Below, piece by piece: positions 43,480-52,622 of a DNA stretch of 64,000 nucleotides (its first letter is position 1; every line of letters starts with the position of its first letter). A program made the translations under genes and the position numbers. The notes under the pieces were generated by a model. It was not told the origin of the DNA. It ran no database searches and saw only the letters and a program-made list of their open reading frames with translations. Source of the stretch: Kluyvera sichuanensis. Its GTDB lineage: Bacteria; Pseudomonadota; Gammaproteobacteria; Enterobacterales; Enterobacteriaceae. The DNA is taken from assembly GCF_014218705.1 (NCBI RefSeq), contig NZ_JABBJF010000003.1, positions 186,001-250,000 of the forward strand, given 5' to 3'.

Positions 43480-44049
43480 TTCCTGCGGTTTTTTCGCTTC
43501 GCGATGCTTCATCCACCAACGAACGGCAATCACCAGCGCGACCACCAGCACCAGCCAGATGAGATGCTTCAGATGTTTATCCAGATGATGCAACCACGGA
43601 CCAATGGCTTCACCACCAAGGTACCCAAGCGTGGTGAACAGCAGCGCCCAGATTAACGCCCCCAGAATATTCAGCGGCAGGAAGATCTTCGGTGGCAAAC
43701 CGCTGGCGCCAATCAGCAGCGGCCCAATGACGCGGAAACCGTACATAAAACGGGTGCCAATCACAAACAGATAGGGACGACTTTTAATCAGCCGCTGCGC
43801 CTTGCGAATGCGCGCCTGGTGGCGTGAAAAACGTTTAAGCAGCCGCCCGCCAAACCGCCGACCAAGCAGGTACAGCAACTGGTCGCCTATCATACCGCCC
43901 AGCGCCACCGAAATGACCACTAGCGGAAATTTTAACAGACCCTGATGCGCCACCACCCCGCCGAGCAGCGTAATCGTTTCGCCCTCCGCCATACTGCCAA
44001 TCACCAGCGCAGCGTAACCATAGTGGGAAATCAGGTTATTGATATCCAT
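43477..44049 (-). CDS. yohD: DedA-family inner membrane protein YohD
   Basis: 190 residues from the ATG at 44049, matching E. coli YohD (192). DedA (VTT/SNARE-associated) fold; the conserved FVIGTRFMYGFRVIGPLLIG and GGMIGDQLLYLLGRRFG stretches are present. Related proteins act in lipid carrier recycling and proton-dependent homeostasis; the specific role of YohD is not known. Confidence 0.94.
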   Translation of the reverse strand: MDINNLISHYGYAALVIGSMAEGETITLLGGVVAHQGLLKFPLVVISVALGGMIGDQLLYLLGRRFGGRLLKRFSRHQARIRKAQRLIKSRPYLFVIGTRFMYGFRVIGPLLIGASGLPPKIFLPLNILGALIWALLFTTLGYLGGEAIGPWLHHLDKHLKHLIWLVLVVALVIAVRWWMKHREAKKPQE

Positions 44050-44203
44050 GCAAACACTCACTCCTTACTGCATCAATCCTTTAATCATACACCCTCACGC
44101 GAGAAGTGCGGCGGCGTCTATTTTTTACGTTGTACATAAAACAATCTATTTATGTGAATTATACTTAGAGCAACGTGGTACGAAGCCGTGCTGAGGAGGC
44201 GTT

Positions 44204-44791
44204 ATGAACCATGTATGGGGACTCTTCTCCCACCCTGATAAAGAGATGCATGTGATCCGTAGTGAGAACGAAACCGTCTCTCACCACTATATGCATCATG
44301 TGCTGGTGATGGCGGCCATTCCGGTGGTGTGCGCGTTTATCGGTACCACCCAGCTTGGCTGGAACTTTGGCGAAGGCACCGTGGTCAGGCTTTCACTGAT
44401 GACCGGGATTGGGCTGGCGATACTCTTCTACGCACTGATGCTGGCGGGCGTAGCGGTGATGGGCCGGGTTATCTGGTGGATGGCACGCAACTACCCGCAG
44501 CGTCCTTCACTCAAGCGCTGTATGGTGTTTGCCGGCTACGTGGCGACGCCGATTTTCCTGAGCGGTATCGTCGCGCTCTATCCGCTGGTGTGGCTGTGCG
44601 CGCTGGTGGGGACGGTGGCGCTGTTTTATACCGGGTATTTGCTCTACGTCGGCATCCCTACCTTCCTCAATATTAACCGGGAAGAGGGGCTGAGCTTTGC
44701 CAGTTCCACCCTCGCCATTGGGGTGCTGGTACTGGAAGTGCTGCTGGCGCTGACCGTGGTGCTGTGGGGCTACGGATACAGGCTATTTTAA
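44204..44791 (+). CDS. yohC: YIP1-family inner membrane protein YohC
   Basis: 195 residues, as in E. coli. Five or so membrane segments; opening MNHVWGLFSHPDKEM is typical. Divergent from yohD with 154 bp between; strong ribosome-binding site GAGGAGG. Function unknown. Confidence 0.94.
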   Translation: MNHVWGLFSHPDKEMHVIRSENETVSHHYMHHVLVMAAIPVVCAFIGTTQLGWNFGEGTVVRLSLMTGIGLAILFYALMLAGVAVMGRVIWWMARNYPQRPSLKRCMVFAGYVATPIFLSGIVALYPLVWLCALVGTVALFYTGYLLYVGIPTFLNINREEGLSFASSTLAIGVLVLEVLLALTVVLWGYGYRLF

Positions 44792-44800
44792 CTCGCTGAA

Positions 44801-44928
44801 TGCATTGCTGATGTGAATGTAGATTCCGTCAGCAATGCAGCATTTATTCACTATTCTTTTCTGGTAGATGCCGCGTACTCCGCGCTATGATGAGCCATTC
44901 CGCTTCGTACCCCTTAGGTACGAGGCGG
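44801..44928 (+). repeat. Two strong hairpins between yohC and pbpG
   Basis: First: TGCATTGCTGA (44801-44811) with TCAGCAATGCA (44829-44839), perfect. Second: CCGCTTCGTACC (44900-44911) with GGTACGAGGCGG (44917-44928), 12 pairs including one G-T. Neither has a T-run. They fill the 180 bp gap; the second would lie in or near the pbpG leader. Confidence 0.6.
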
Positions 44929-44971
44929 TTGTCTATCATAATGTGCATAAATAACCACCAGAATACTCACC

Positions 44972-45925
44972 ATGCAGAAATTTCGCGTTTCCCTGCTAAG
45001 CCTTGCCTTTGTGCTGGCTTTGCCTTTTGCGCCTCAGGCGAGTGCTAAAACGGCCGTCACCGCCGTTGCCTCGCAGCCGGAAATTGCCTCCGGTAGCGCG
45101 ATGATTGTTGATCTTGAAACGAACAAAGTTATTTACGCCAACCAGCCGGATCTGGTGCGCCCGATGGCCTCTATCACCAAGCTGATGACGGCGATGGTAG
45201 TGCTGGACGCGCATTTGCCGCTGGATGAGATCCTGACGGTGGATATCAGCCACACGCCAGAGATGAAAGGGATTTACTCCCGCGTGCGTCTGAACAGCCA
45301 GATCAGCCGTAAAAATATGCTGCTGCTGGCGCTGATGTCGTCAGAAAACCGCGCGGCGGCGAGCCTGGCTCACCACTATCCGGGCGGCTATGACGCGTTT
45401 ATCCGGGCGATGAACGCCAAGGCAAAATCGCTGGGGATGACCAACACCCGCTACGTTGAGCCAACCGGGCTGTCGATTCATAACGTGTCGACCGCGCGTG
45501 ACCTGACGAAGCTGCTGATTGCCACCAAACAGTACCCGCTGATTGGCCAGCTCAGCACCACTAAAGAAGACACCGCAACCTTCGCCCATCCGGCCTATAC
45601 GCTGCCGTTCCGCAATACCAACCATCTGGTGTATCGCGATAACTGGAGCATTCAGCTGACCAAAACCGGCTTTACCAACGCCGCGGGTCACTGCCTGGTG
45701 ATGCGCACCGTGATGAACAAACGCCCGGTGGCGATGGTGGTGATGGATGCGTTCGGTAAATTTACCCACTTCGCCGACGCCAGCCGTCTGCGTACCTGGG
45801 TAGAAACCGGAAAAGTGATGCCGGTACCTGCGGCCGCGCTGAGCTATAAGAAGCAGAAGGAAGCCCAGGTGGAAGGCGATATCGCCAGAGCCCAGAAGAG
45901 CGGGCAGACCACCCAGGACGATTAA
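44972..45925 (+). CDS. pbpG: D-alanyl-D-alanine endopeptidase PBP7
   Basis: 317 residues. Signal peptide of 25 residues ending QASA. Penicillin-binding motifs: SITK (Ser67-Lys70), SSEN and KTG in [13 protein letters not shown]. It cuts peptide cross-links in murein and helps shape the cell and form biofilms in E. coli. The C-terminal tail is Lys/Gln rich. Its stop codon abuts that of the convergent acetyltransferase. Confidence 0.96.
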   Translation: MQKFRVSLLSLAFVLALPFAPQASAKTAVTAVASQPEIASGSAMIVDLETNKVIYANQPDLVRPMASITKLMTAMVVLDAHLPLDEILTVDISHTPEMKGIYSRVRLNSQISRKNMLLLALMSSENRAAASLAHHYPGGYDAFIRAMNAKAKSLGMTNTRYVEPTGLSIHNVSTARDLTKLLIATKQYPLIGQLSTTKEDTATFAHPAYTLPFRNTNHLVYRDNWSIQLTKTGFTNAAGHCLVMRTVMNKRPVAMVVMDAFGKFTHFADASRLRTWVETGKVMPVPAAALSYKKQKEAQVEGDIARAQKSGQTTQDD

Positions 45926-46483
45926 TTACTCGGGCAGCGTCCAGTCACCATCATTGAGTGGACGCTGCATAATCACCGTATCCCGCCAGTCACCCATCTT
46001 GTAGCCCACGCTACGCAACTGGCCCACCACCTCAAAACCGTGCTTTTTATGCAGGCGCAGCGAACCGGTATTGTTATTGCCGTCGCCAATTACCGCCAGC
46101 AGTTGCCGCCATGGCCCTTGCTCGCAAATCGTAATCAGCGCCGTTAACAGGCGGCTGCCGATGCCGTGCGCCGTCATGGTGGTGTCAACGTAGATAGACT
46201 CTTCAAGGGTGTAACGGTAGGCCGGGCGAGGGCGGTAGTGGTTGGCATAGCAGTAACCGACCACTTCGCCGCGATAGAGCGCCACCAGCCACGGCAGGCC
46301 CTGTTCCTGAATATTGCGCATCCGCTGCTGCATTTCATCAATGGACGGCGGCACCTCTTCAAACGAGGCGCGGCCGTTAAGCACGTGCCAGGCATACAGC
46401 GCGGCAATGGCTTGTACATCGTCAGCCTGCGCGTCACGGATTTCAACATCGCCGTCGCGGGTGACATCAAGCGTAGACATCAT
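45926..46483 (-). CDS. GNAT acetyltransferase, phosphinothricin/methionine-sulfoximine type
   Basis: 185 residues; ATGs at 46483 and 46480, the first five bases after AAGGA. GNAT acetyl-CoA site in HGIGSRLLTALI; the family hallmarks RASFEEVPPSIDEM, LEESIYVDTTM and GDGNNNTGSLRLHKKHGF are those of the phosphinothricin N-acetyltransferase group. Likely acetylates an amino-acid analogue. It has no counterpart at this point in E. coli K-12. The physiological substrate is not known. Confidence 0.85.
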   Translation of the reverse strand: MMSTLDVTRDGDVEIRDAQADDVQAIAALYAWHVLNGRASFEEVPPSIDEMQQRMRNIQEQGLPWLVALYRGEVVGYCYANHYRPRPAYRYTLEESIYVDTTMTAHGIGSRLLTALITICEQGPWRQLLAVIGDGNNNTGSLRLHKKHGFEVVGQLRSVGYKMGDWRDTVIMQRPLNDGDWTLPE

Positions 46484-46505
46484 TGTATTCCTTATCGTGT
46501 TGGGA

Positions 46506-46589
46506 AAATTCCCGGCGTCGCTGCGCTCGGCCGGGCTACATGCGAATCGTAGCCCGAGCGAGGCGTTTACGCCGACCCCGGGAAATTCT
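46506..46589. repeat. Paired REP-type element
   Basis: CCCGGCGTCGCTGCGCTCGG with GGGCTAC, then inverted GTAGCCCGAGCGAGGCG ending CCCCGGGAA. It lies between dld and the acetyltransferase, which read in the same direction, so it sits in the space after the dld stop. Confidence 0.8.
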
Positions 46590-46601
46590 ACCGGCGTCGC
46601 A

Positions 46602-48323
46602 TTACACGTCGGTTTTTTCGCCCCAATATTTGAGCTTACTGGTTTTACCGATCCCCGGGTTCATACTGTTGGTCGGATCGTTTTCGCGGTAATGGCGCTT
46701 CAGGTTTTCATCTGCTTCATACAGATGCCCTACGTTATGCTCCGCCGGATACTGCGCCCCGCGTTCACGCAGCAGGGCCAGCATCTGCTCTTTGACCTCG
46801 TGCGGATCGACCCCTTTCTTGACGATATAATCCTGGTGGAACACGTAACACATAAAGTGCCCGTAATAGAGCTTATGCACCAGCTTGCTGTCGATTTCCG
46901 CCGGCAGATGCTCGAACCACTCGGTATCATTACGGCGTAGCGCAATATCCAGCGCCAGAATATCTTCCACCTCATCGGCGTGAACCGCCTGATAACGGAT
47001 GGCTGCGCCCGCCGCCGCGAAGCGGTGCAGGAAGGCTTTGCTACCTTCTTCTGGCGTACAGACGAAGAAGTCACCTTCAGCCTCTTTAAAGTATTCGGTC
47101 AGCCATGCCTGCGCTTCATCAATGCCGTCACCGGCCATTTTCAGCAGCAGGTGATGCTCGTATTTATCACGCCAGGTTTTCATGCGCTCCGGCAGATGCG
47201 CCGGGAAGGCGTGCCCCAGCTTTTGCATAAAGCGGTCGGTGAAGTGCGGCTTGAACAGCGACACTTTTTCCAGCATCGCATCCGCGCGGCCCTTCATGGT
47301 GAAGAAGAACGGCATTTTGTCGGTGCCGAGCTTGTCGATCATCAGGAAGGTATCTTTGCCGTACTGCTCGGCAATATCGTAAATATCGCGGTGCATATAT
47401 TCGCCCGCGACCGGCAGATTTTTGAACTCCGCCAGAATATGGCGGCGAATCTCGGTCAGCACGTCAGGCTGATTGGTGCCGATATAGAACACCTGCTGGC
47501 GTTTTTCCGCCGGGAAGGTGTCGAGGCGCACCGCAAACACCGCCAGCTTGCCCGCACAGCCGGAGGACTCAAACAGGCGTTCCGGGTCGGCGTTGTAACG
47601 CGCTGGCGTATCCGCGTTTACGTCGCGCACGCGGTTCACGTAATCATAGTCATGCGCGTGGCGACCGTCGTGCTGCACATCGCTGTCTTTGACGCGCTCG
47701 TCGTCAAGCTTGCTGAGGATCTGCTCTGGCGTCTCGCCAAGGTCAATGCCCAGATGGTTGACCAGCGTCAGCTTGCCCTGTTCATCAATGCGGGCAAACA
47801 GCGACATTTCGGTGTAGGCCGGGCCGCGCTGCACCAGCGAGCCGCCGGAGTTGTTGCAGATACCGCCAATTACCGAGGCGCCGATACAGGAAGAACCGAT
47901 CACCGAATGCGGCTCGCGGCCAAAGGGCTTCAGCGCTTTTTCCAGCGAATAGAGCGTGGTGCCCGGCCATGCCAGCACCTGTTCGCCGTTATCCAGCAGG
48001 TGCAGTTTATCGAGGCGCAGGGTGCTGATAATGACGATATCGCGGTCGTAGTCGTTACCGCTCGGGGTTGAACCTTCGGTCAGGCCGGTGTTGGCGGCCT
48101 GCATCAGAATAATTTTGTCGGCGTTGACGCAGGCGTTCAGCACGCGCCACAGCTCAAGCAGGGAGCCGGGGAAGACCACGGCCAGCGCGTCGCCGTGGCC
48201 GGAACGGAAGCCTTTGCGATAGCGAGCGGTTTTAGCGGGGTCGGTCAGCAGGTGGGCGTGACCAACCAGGCGGGAGAGTTCGTTAATCAGCGCATTATTA
48301 TCAGTTGTGGTTTGAGAAGACAT
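46602..48323 (-). CDS. dld: Quinone-dependent D-lactate dehydrogenase
   Basis: 573 residues from the ATG at 48323 (behind AAGGAGTGGAGA), close to the 571 of E. coli. FAD-binding PCMH domain in the N-terminal third (GLTEGSTPSGNDYDRDIVII), membrane-binding and cap regions after. Peripheral membrane flavoenzyme that feeds electrons from D-lactate to the quinone pool. Divergent from bglX by 198 bp. Confidence 0.96.
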   Translation of the reverse strand: MSSQTTTDNNALINELSRLVGHAHLLTDPAKTARYRKGFRSGHGDALAVVFPGSLLELWRVLNACVNADKIILMQAANTGLTEGSTPSGNDYDRDIVIISTLRLDKLHLLDNGEQVLAWPGTTLYSLEKALKPFGREPHSVIGSSCIGASVIGGICNNSGGSLVQRGPAYTEMSLFARIDEQGKLTLVNHLGIDLGETPEQILSKLDDERVKDSDVQHDGRHAHDYDYVNRVRDVNADTPARYNADPERLFESSGCAGKLAVFAVRLDTFPAEKRQQVFYIGTNQPDVLTEIRRHILAEFKNLPVAGEYMHRDIYDIAEQYGKDTFLMIDKLGTDKMPFFFTMKGRADAMLEKVSLFKPHFTDRFMQKLGHAFPAHLPERMKTWRDKYEHHLLLKMAGDGIDEAQAWLTEYFKEAEGDFFVCTPEEGSKAFLHRFAAAGAAIRYQAVHADEVEDILALDIALRRNDTEWFEHLPAEIDSKLVHKLYYGHFMCYVFHQDYIVKKGVDPHEVKEQMLALLRERGAQYPAEHNVGHLYEADENLKRHYRENDPTNSMNPGIGKTSKLKYWGEKTDV

Positions 48324-48521
48324 TCTCCACTCCTTGTGGCGAGACAAATTTGTCGTTTCTAAGAATAGCGCTTTGTATGATCATTTGGTGAGCGAATGTT
48401 TCTAAAAATCAGAGAATAACCTTAGCTTTCTGTACCGCCGTCATTTAAGTTTATGGCAAACTGCGTTTTTTCATCGACTCTTGCCGCGCTACCCGGCATG
48501 GAATAAAGAGATTACAAGAAT

Positions 48522-50819
48522 ATGAAATGGCTACTTTCTGTTGGCGTCGCCGTGAGCCTGGCGCTGCAACCCGCTCTGGCGGAGGAACTGTTCGGCAATC
48601 ACCCACTCACGCCGCAGGCGCGTGACGCCTTCGTGACCGGTCTGCTTAAGAAGATGACGGTCGATGAAAAAATCGGTCAGCTGCGCCTGATTAGCGTCGG
48701 GCCGGACAACCCGAAAGAAGCCATTCGCGACATGATCAAAGAAGGGCAGGTGGGGGCAATCTTTAACACCGTCACCCGTCAGGATATCCGCACCATGCAG
48801 GATCAGGTGATGTCCCTCAGCCGCCTGAAGATCCCGCTGTTTTTCGCCTATGACGTGGTACACGGTCAACGTACCGTCTTCCCGATTAGCTTAGGGCTAG
48901 CCTCCACCTTTAACCTCGATGCGGTGAAAACCGTGGGCCGCATTTCGGCCTATGAAGCGGCGGACGACGGCCTGAACATGACCTGGGCGCCGATGGTCGA
49001 CGTGTCCCGCGACCCGCGATGGGGCCGAGCGTCTGAAGGCTTTGGCGAAGATACCTATCTAACCTCCATCATGGGTGAAACCATGGTGGAAGCGATGCAG
49101 GGCAAAAGCCCGGCAGACCGCTACTCGGTGATGACCAGCGTGAAGCACTTTGCCGCCTACGGCGCGGTTGAAGGCGGCAAAGAGTACAACACCGTCGACA
49201 TGAGCCCGCAGCGCCTGTTCAACGACTATATGCCGCCGTACAAAGCGGGGCTGGATGCCGGCAGCGGCGCGGTAATGATCGGCCTGAACTCGCTAAATGG
49301 CACCCCGGCCACCGCCGACGCCTGGCTGATGAAAGACGTGCTGCGTAAGCAGTGGGGCTTTAAAGGCATTACCGTTTCTGACCACGGGGCCATCAAAGAG
49401 CTGATTAAACACGGCGTGGCCGCCGACCCGGAAGATGCGGTGCGCGTCGCGCTGAAAGCCGGTATCGACATGAGTATGAGCGACGAGTTCTACAGCAAAT
49501 ACCTGCCGGGGTTGATTAAGTCGGGCAAGGTCACGATGGCGGAACTCGACGATGCCACCCGCCACGTGCTGAACGTCAAATATGACATGGGGCTGTTTAA
49601 CGACCCGTACAGCCACTTAGGGCCGAAAGATTCTGACCCGCAGGACACCAACGCCGAAAGCCGTCTGCACCGCACCGAAGCGCGTGAAGTCGCGCGTCAG
49701 AGCCTGGTGCTGCTGAAAAACCGTCTGGAAACCCTGCCGCTGAAGAAAAATGCCACCGTTGCCGTGGTGGGCCCGCTGGCCGATAGCCAACGCGACGTAA
49801 TGGGGAGTTGGTCTGCCGCAGGCGTCGCCGCGCAGTCGGTGACCGTGCTAACCGGTATCAAGAACGTGATGGGCAACGAAGGCAAAGTGGTTTATGCCAA
49901 AGGCGCTAATGTCACCAACGACAAAGGCATCGTCGACTTCCTGAACCTGTACGAAGAGGCGGTAAAAATTGACCCGCGCTCGCCGCAGGCGATGATTGAT
50001 GAAGCGGTTGCAGCGGCGAAACAGTCCGATGTCGTCGTTGCCGTGGTCGGTGAAGCGCAGGGCATGGCGCATGAAGCCTCCAGCCGTACCGAACTTTCGA
50101 TTCCGAAAAGCCAGCAGGATCTGATTGCCGCGCTGAAAGCTACCGGCAAGCCGCTGGTCTTAGTGCTGATGAACGGACGTCCGTTGACCCTGGTGAAAGA
50201 AGACCAGCAGGCTGATGCCATTCTGGAAACCTGGTTTGCCGGTACCGAAGGCGGTAACGCTATCGCTGACGTGCTGTTTGGCGACTACAACCCGTCCGGT
50301 AAGCTGCCGATGTCCTTCCCACGCTCCGTGGGGCAGATTCCGCAGTACTACAGCCACCTGAACACCGGTCGCCCGTACAATGCCGACAAGCCGAACAAAT
50401 ACACCTCGCGCTACTTCGATGAAGCGAACGGCCCGCTCTATCCGTTTGGCTATGGCCTGAGCTACACCACCTTCTCGGTCTCCGACGTGAAGCTGTCTGC
50501 GCCAACCATGAAAGCGGGCGGTAGCGTGACCGCCAGCGTGCAGGTGACTAACACCGGCAAGCGTGAAGGGGCGACGGTTATCCAGATGTACCTGCAGGAT
50601 GTCACCGCTTCGATGAGCCGTCCGGTTAAACAGCTGAAAGGGTTTGAGAAAGTGACCCTTAAGCCGGGTGAAACCCAGACCGTCAGCTTCCCGATTGACG
50701 TCAACGCGCTGAAGTTCTGGAACCAGCAGATGAAGTACGCGGCGGAGCCGGGCAAGTTTAACGTCTTTATCGGTGTGGATTCGGCGCGCGTGAAGCAGGG
50801 CGAGTTCGAACTGCTGTAA
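48522..50819 (+). CDS. bglX: Periplasmic beta-glucosidase BglX (GH3)
   Basis: 765 residues with a 20-residue signal peptide (ending QPALA). GH3 N-terminal barrel: KHFAAYGAVEGG substrate loop and nucleophile Asp in TVSDHGAIKEL. C-terminal sandwich and fibronectin-like domain (LKPGETQTVSFP). Removes terminal beta-D-glucosyl units in the periplasm. Possibly supplies sugars; it has no obvious partner gene. Confidence 0.96.
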   Translation: MKWLLSVGVAVSLALQPALAEELFGNHPLTPQARDAFVTGLLKKMTVDEKIGQLRLISVGPDNPKEAIRDMIKEGQVGAIFNTVTRQDIRTMQDQVMSLSRLKIPLFFAYDVVHGQRTVFPISLGLASTFNLDAVKTVGRISAYEAADDGLNMTWAPMVDVSRDPRWGRASEGFGEDTYLTSIMGETMVEAMQGKSPADRYSVMTSVKHFAAYGAVEGGKEYNTVDMSPQRLFNDYMPPYKAGLDAGSGAVMIGLNSLNGTPATADAWLMKDVLRKQWGFKGITVSDHGAIKELIKHGVAADPEDAVRVALKAGIDMSMSDEFYSKYLPGLIKSGKVTMAELDDATRHVLNVKYDMGLFNDPYSHLGPKDSDPQDTNAESRLHRTEAREVARQSLVLLKNRLETLPLKKNATVAVVGPLADSQRDVMGSWSAAGVAAQSVTVLTGIKNVMGNEGKVVYAKGANVTNDKGIVDFLNLYEEAVKIDPRSPQAMIDEAVAAAKQSDVVVAVVGEAQGMAHEASSRTELSIPKSQQDLIAALKATGKPLVLVLMNGRPLTLVKEDQQADAILETWFAGTEGGNAIADVLFGDYNPSGKLPMSFPRSVGQIPQYYSHLNTGRPYNADKPNKYTSRYFDEANGPLYPFGYGLSYTTFSVSDVKLSAPTMKAGGSVTASVQVTNTGKREGATVIQMYLQDVTASMSRPVKQLKGFEKVTLKPGETQTVSFPIDVNALKFWNQQMKYAAEPGKFNVFIGVDSARVKQGEFELL

Positions 50820-50825
50820 GGATTA

Positions 50826-50917
50826 CCCTCACCCCGGCCCTCTCCCTAAAAGGGGGAGGGCGTGTGCAAGCACCGAACGGTTCCCTCTCCCCCTCGGGGA
50901 GAGGGTTAGGGTGAGGG
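50826..50917. repeat. Nested palindromic element, CCCTCACCC type
   Basis: Outer arms CCCTCACCC (50826-50834) and GGGTGAGGG (50909-50917) enclose two inner hairpins: CCCTCTCCC / GGGGGAGGG (50838-50860) and CCCTCTCCCC / GGGGAGAGGG (50883-50905). Unlike the GTAGCCCGG units of the window. It has the look of a small mobile palindrome and also lies where bglX transcription should end. Confidence 0.75.
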
Positions 50918-51033
50918 GGCAATCCCCCAACCCTGGCTCCCGCACCGCTTTGTGATCCCCCTCCCAATTTATCCACTATCCCACCCCTATCTGCGTCAAC
51001 CCACCGCTTTTCCCCCACCAAACTCAGCCAATA

Positions 51034-51049
51034 TGTGACCTCCGTCACT
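51034..51049 (+). promoter_or_regulatory. CRP-type site upstream of the GH28-like gene
   Basis: TGTGACCTCCGTCACT matches nine of ten defined bases of the CRP consensus. It lies 171-186 bp ahead of the GH28 start in a 300 bp gene-free stretch. Supports catabolite control of the GH28-GPH unit. Confidence 0.65.
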
Positions 51050-51219
51050 CATCAAATCCCGCCGCCTCGCCGTTTTGTGCGCTTGCTCAAAAGCGATGAC
51101 CGGGGGCCATAACCGGCGTGATGCCATTCACTAATACGTAAAAAAGCCCGTATCTGCCCGGCGAGAGAATCGGCGTAACCGCGTTAAATGCAGCTATCTC
51201 AATCTACGCAGGTAGCCAC

Positions 51220-52560
51220 ATGAAGATTTCATTGCATAACACCGCCCTCGACCGCAGCGGCAACACCCCGCTTACCGCGCAGCTTCAGCAGCTGATTGAT
51301 GAAATCGACCGCGCTGGAGGCGGCACGCTGGTGGTCTCTCCGGGCGACTGGATGACCGGCACGCTGGTCCTGCCGTCGAACTTTACACTGCATCTGGAAG
51401 CGGGTGCGCGCCTGCTGGCGAGCCCTCGCGCCGAGGATTATCCGGCTGAGCTGACGCAAACCGTCGCCGAACTGTCCCGCATGGCGCTGATTTATGCGCG
51501 CAACGCCCACCACATTACGCTCAGCGGTGAAGGCTGCCTGGCGGGCGGGGCTGGCGCCTGGTTTTCTGAGTGCGCCGATGCCCAGGGCTACCGTCAGCCG
51601 AAAACCATGCGCCCGCGCATGCTGGTGCTGGAAGGCTGTCAGCAGGTGCGCATCCGTGATATCACCATCAGCGACTCGCCGATGTGGACCGCACATCTGG
51701 TGAGCTGCAACCAGGTGTTTATCCAGAACCTGACCATTGATAACGATCTGGCGCTCTCCAATACCGATGCGCTGGATATCGATAGCTGTCAGCACGTGCA
51801 TATCAGCGACAGCTACTTCAGCGCCGCCGATGACGGCATCTGCGTGAAAACCACCCGCAAACCGGAAGGGCTCCAGCAACCGACGCGCCACGTGGTGGTG
51901 AGCAACTGCCTGATCCGCTCAAAAAGCTGCGCCATCAAAATTGGCACCGAAACCTTCGCCGACATCAGCCATATCGCGGTGCATAACTGCTCAATCTTTG
52001 AGTCCAACCGCGGCATTGGCCTGGTCTCCCGCGACGGCGGCCAGTTCAGCCAGATGATCTTCAGCAACATTCTGTTCGACTGCCGTCACGGCCACCCGTG
52101 CCACTGGGGTAAAGCCGACCCGGTGTTTATCTCCGTGCGCCACCGCGACCCGCAGGTGCAGCCGGGAAGGGTAGAGGACATTACCTTCAGCCAGCTTTCT
52201 GGGGTGAGCGAAGGGGCCATCAACCTGCATGCGGAAACGCCGGGCGATATCCGCCACGTCACCTTCAATGGGCTTTCATTGCAGCAGCTTGCTGGCCCGT
52301 CCGACGAGCAGGGCTGCTATGACATCCGCCCGCCGTGCAATCCGGCAAGCCCAACCGGGATGGGGTTGGATAACGCCTATCGCGTGAACCCGCAAACCGG
52401 CCGCGCCTGGGGCGTGGATGCCTATCCGGGTGGCCTGCCCGCGCTGTACGCCAACGGGGTGAGGGGACTCACGCTTAACGATTTACGCATACGCCGCCCG
52501 CAACCGCTGCCGCAGGGCTGGAGTGAGCACACCATCGTGCAGGAAAACGCCGACGCCTGA
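51220..52560 (+). CDS. GH28-family (polygalacturonase-like) protein, cytoplasmic
   Basis: 446 residues with no signal peptide, so it acts inside the cell on imported oligosaccharides. Parallel beta-helix of the GH28 family. Two of the four family motifs are kept: NTD in SNTDALDID and DD in AADDGICVK. The usual GHG is replaced by KSCAIKIGTE and the usual RIK by NRGIGLVSRD, so substrate or mechanism may differ from pectin galacturonases. It is followed 62 bp later by a GPH symporter, which suggests transport and cleavage of one substrate. Confidence 0.83.
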   Translation: MKISLHNTALDRSGNTPLTAQLQQLIDEIDRAGGGTLVVSPGDWMTGTLVLPSNFTLHLEAGARLLASPRAEDYPAELTQTVAELSRMALIYARNAHHITLSGEGCLAGGAGAWFSECADAQGYRQPKTMRPRMLVLEGCQQVRIRDITISDSPMWTAHLVSCNQVFIQNLTIDNDLALSNTDALDIDSCQHVHISDSYFSAADDGICVKTTRKPEGLQQPTRHVVVSNCLIRSKSCAIKIGTETFADISHIAVHNCSIFESNRGIGLVSRDGGQFSQMIFSNILFDCRHGHPCHWGKADPVFISVRHRDPQVQPGRVEDITFSQLSGVSEGAINLHAETPGDIRHVTFNGLSLQQLAGPSDEQGCYDIRPPCNPASPTGMGLDNAYRVNPQTGRAWGVDAYPGGLPALYANGVRGLTLNDLRIRRPQPLPQGWSEHTIVQENADA

Positions 52561-52622
52561 TGCTATTTGACGACGGCGCGGCTTGTGGCTTCGCCGTCCT
52601 GTTATGTTCAAGGGGATGGAAA

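Noticed and set aside
43412-44203. Small protein YohP near yohD
   Set aside because: Looked for a 27-residue membrane peptide in the gaps around yohD and yohC; none with a start and ribosome-binding site was found.
46980-48071. 363-codon open frame antisense to dld
   Set aside because: Antisense to conserved D-lactate dehydrogenase; no motifs.
50826-50917. Possible CRISPR repeats after bglX
   Set aside because: The repeats are inverted and nested, not regularly spaced direct repeats with unique spacers; no cas genes nearby.
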